Shown: positions 5,710 through 6,912 of the stretch, in pieces | Layout of the letters: each line of letters begins with the position of its first letter | Numbering within the stretch: the first letter of the stretch is position 1 | Source: Kiritimatiellia bacterium | Lineage (GTDB): Bacteria; Verrucomicrobiota; Kiritimatiellia; B70-G9 | Reading direction: 5' to 3' | NCBI GenBank assembly: GCA_012961745.1 | Contig: DTYT01000227.1 | Span: forward strand, 1-6,912 | DNA: 6,912 nucleotides | The notes under the pieces: generated by a model | The model's database searches: none | Seen by the model: only the letters and a program-made list of their open reading frames with translations | What the model was told of the DNA's origin: nothing | Translations under genes and position numbers: made by a program

Positions 5710-6885
5710 TTACTCACGAATCAAGGCCCCACCCCGCACCACACCGAGCACGGCCTGCTCCAGCAGGACATGGTCGACCTCGTACACCAACTGCAGCCGC
5801 CCCATGCCGTCGGGATATATCAGCACCAAGCGTCCCCCGGCATGCTCGCGGAACTCCGTCAGCCCGTCGAGAATCCGCAGCCGCCCGTCGCCCTGTCGTT
5901 CCAGCAGCAGCGGCGAACTGACCGGCAACCCACATCGCGAAAGAGCCCGCACCACCCGGTTCCGGTCAGTCACAGTGATCCATCCCCGCAATGCTGCATA
6001 GGTCAGATCCACCACCAGTCCCACCGACACCGCATGGCCGTGAGTCATCCCAAAGCCGCTCATGCTCTCCAACTTGTGGGCGAGCCAATGGCCGAAATCC
6101 AGCGGGCGGCCCTCCCCCATCTCGAACGGATCGCGGCTCGAACGGATATGCTCCAAATGCAACCGGGCGCTCCACATCACGACCTGTTCCATGACCGCCT
6201 CATTGCGCTGCCGCAGGTCACCGGCCCGCTCGCAAAGGAAATCCAGAAAAGCGCTGTCCCTGACCACCGCCACTTTGAAGGCTTCCGCCGCGCCGCTGAT
6301 CCAGTGCTCGGCCCGCAGCGTGGCGAGGAATTCCAGATCGCTGATTACGGCAAAAGGAGGCCAGAATGTTCCGATGGTGTTCTTGCTCCCGTGCAGATTC
6401 ATCCCGGTCTTGACCCCCACGCCGCTGTCACCCTGGGAAACGGTGGTGGTCGGCAGCCGGACAATCCGCAGGCCACGGTGCACGATAGATGCGGCGAATC
6501 CCACCGCATCCAGGACCGCGCCGCCCCCCACGACGAATACCAGCGAACGCCGACAAAGACGATACTCCAAACAGGCGTCCACCACGCTCATGATCAATCG
6601 ATAGTCGTTCTTGATCCGTTCCCCGCCCGGCACCGGGATGGGATCACATACCAAGTGCAACCAGCGCGACTCCGCGCGAAACTTGCGCGCAATATCCTCC
6701 GTAAGGGAGGGATAATGGGGTAACAGTCCGGCGTCGACGAATACCAACGCCGGGGCCGGCCTGGGTTCCACACGCGGCTCCAGCACCGCGCGCAGAGTGT
6801 CGTCGTCCGGCGAGAAAAGGCCGCGGGCAAAGACAACCGGATATTCAAACCGCGGGCTGATCTTCTGCAGATGGTGCGTCTTCAT
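5710..6885 (-). CDS. eboD: EboD-type 3-dehydroquinate synthase-like sugar phosphate cyclase
   Basis: The 391-residue protein belongs to the dehydroquinate synthase fold. The NAD site is GGGAVLDAVGF (120-130), followed by RLPTTTVSQGDSGVGVKTGMN (143-163), KNTIGTF (168-174) and SGAAEAFK (197-204). Zinc ligands by analogy with AroB are Glu201, His266 and His282, all present; Lys204 and Arg260 also remain. The RPLDFGHWLAHKLE stretch (260-273) replaces the LNFGHT core of AroB. Together with the QGDSGVG loop and the N-terminal FEYPVVFARGLF, this matches EboD of the ebo cluster better than shikimate-pathway AroB. Ebo genes are linked to export of scytonemin precursors in cyanobacteria and to a nematode-repelling locus in Pseudomonas, but the reaction of EboD is unknown. 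The ATG at 6885 has a weak AGCAGG. An in-frame-independent TGA at 6899-6901 on the minus strand could end the preceding gene. It is the last gene of its strand here, so any operon lies beyond 6912. Confidence 0.82.
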   Translation of the reverse strand: MKTHHLQKISPRFEYPVVFARGLFSPDDDTLRAVLEPRVEPRPAPALVFVDAGLLPHYPSLTEDIARKFRAESRWLHLVCDPIPVPGGERIKNDYRLIMSVVDACLEYRLCRRSLVFVVGGGAVLDAVGFAASIVHRGLRIVRLPTTTVSQGDSGVGVKTGMNLHGSKNTIGTFWPPFAVISDLEFLATLRAEHWISGAAEAFKVAVVRDSAFLDFLCERAGDLRQRNEAVMEQVVMWSARLHLEHIRSSRDPFEMGEGRPLDFGHWLAHKLESMSGFGMTHGHAVSVGLVVDLTYAALRGWITVTDRNRVVRALSRCGLPVSSPLLLERQGDGRLRILDGLTEFREHAGGRLVLIYPDGMGRLQLVYEVDHVLLEQAVLGVVRGGALIRE

Positions 6886-6912
6886 ATCTGCTGCCTGCTC
6901 AGCAGCGGCCGA

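Noticed and set aside
5316..5717. 133-codon minus-strand frame between eboD and thiM
   Set aside because: It begins inside the end of eboD, runs through the terminator repeats into the end of thiM, and shows no domain or ribosome site.
5608..6723. 371-codon plus-strand frame over eboD
   Set aside because: It is antisense to intact dehydroquinate synthase motifs, is rich in His/Pro/Gln, has no ribosome site and no known domain.

Overview
This is a GC-rich window from a chromosome-like region of an uncultivated-looking Gram-negative bacterium. It holds five substantial genes: a membrane-anchored TPR protein (+), a ComEC-type DNA uptake channel (-), the thiamine kinases ThiD (-) and ThiM (+), and a dehydroquinate-synthase-like protein of the EboD type (-). 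No tRNA, rRNA, insertion sequence, CRISPR array or phage gene was seen. The host lineage is a guess. The TCCAA-nnn-TTGGA inverted repeats downstream of thiM resemble intergenic repeats I recall from Kiritimatiellota, Verrucomicrobiota and Lentisphaerota assemblies, and the gene set would fit that superphylum. The window alone cannot prove it.

Layout. Positions 1-49 precede the TPR gene and may hold the end of another + strand gene. The TPR gene (50-1168) converges on comEC (3552-1156) with a 13-base overlap of their 3' ends. comEC lies just downstream of thiD (4408-3542) and its start overlaps the thiD stop, so the two probably share one transcript. thiD and thiM (4532-5344) are divergent around a 123-base spacer. 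That spacer carries a candidate thiM promoter, a palindrome and a hairpin on the thiD side. thiM and eboD (6885-5710) converge on a 365-base gap. The gap holds a strong terminator-like repeat structure and about 270 further bases with no convincing gene.

Function. ThiD phosphorylates hydroxymethylpyrimidine (and its monophosphate) and ThiM phosphorylates hydroxyethylthiazole. Together they make the two halves that ThiE joins into thiamine phosphate, so this locus is a thiamine precursor salvage and biosynthesis node. thiE is not in the window, and no TPP riboswitch with the invariant cores could be found. comEC next to thiD looks like a positional partner, not a pathway partner. Its C-terminal metallo-beta-lactamase domain has lost part of the metal-binding motif. 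EboD points to an ebo cluster continuing beyond base 6912. Nothing here proves a new defence or mobile system. The most informative leads are the EboD gene, the degenerate ComEC nuclease-like domain and the unexplained DNA between thiM and eboD.
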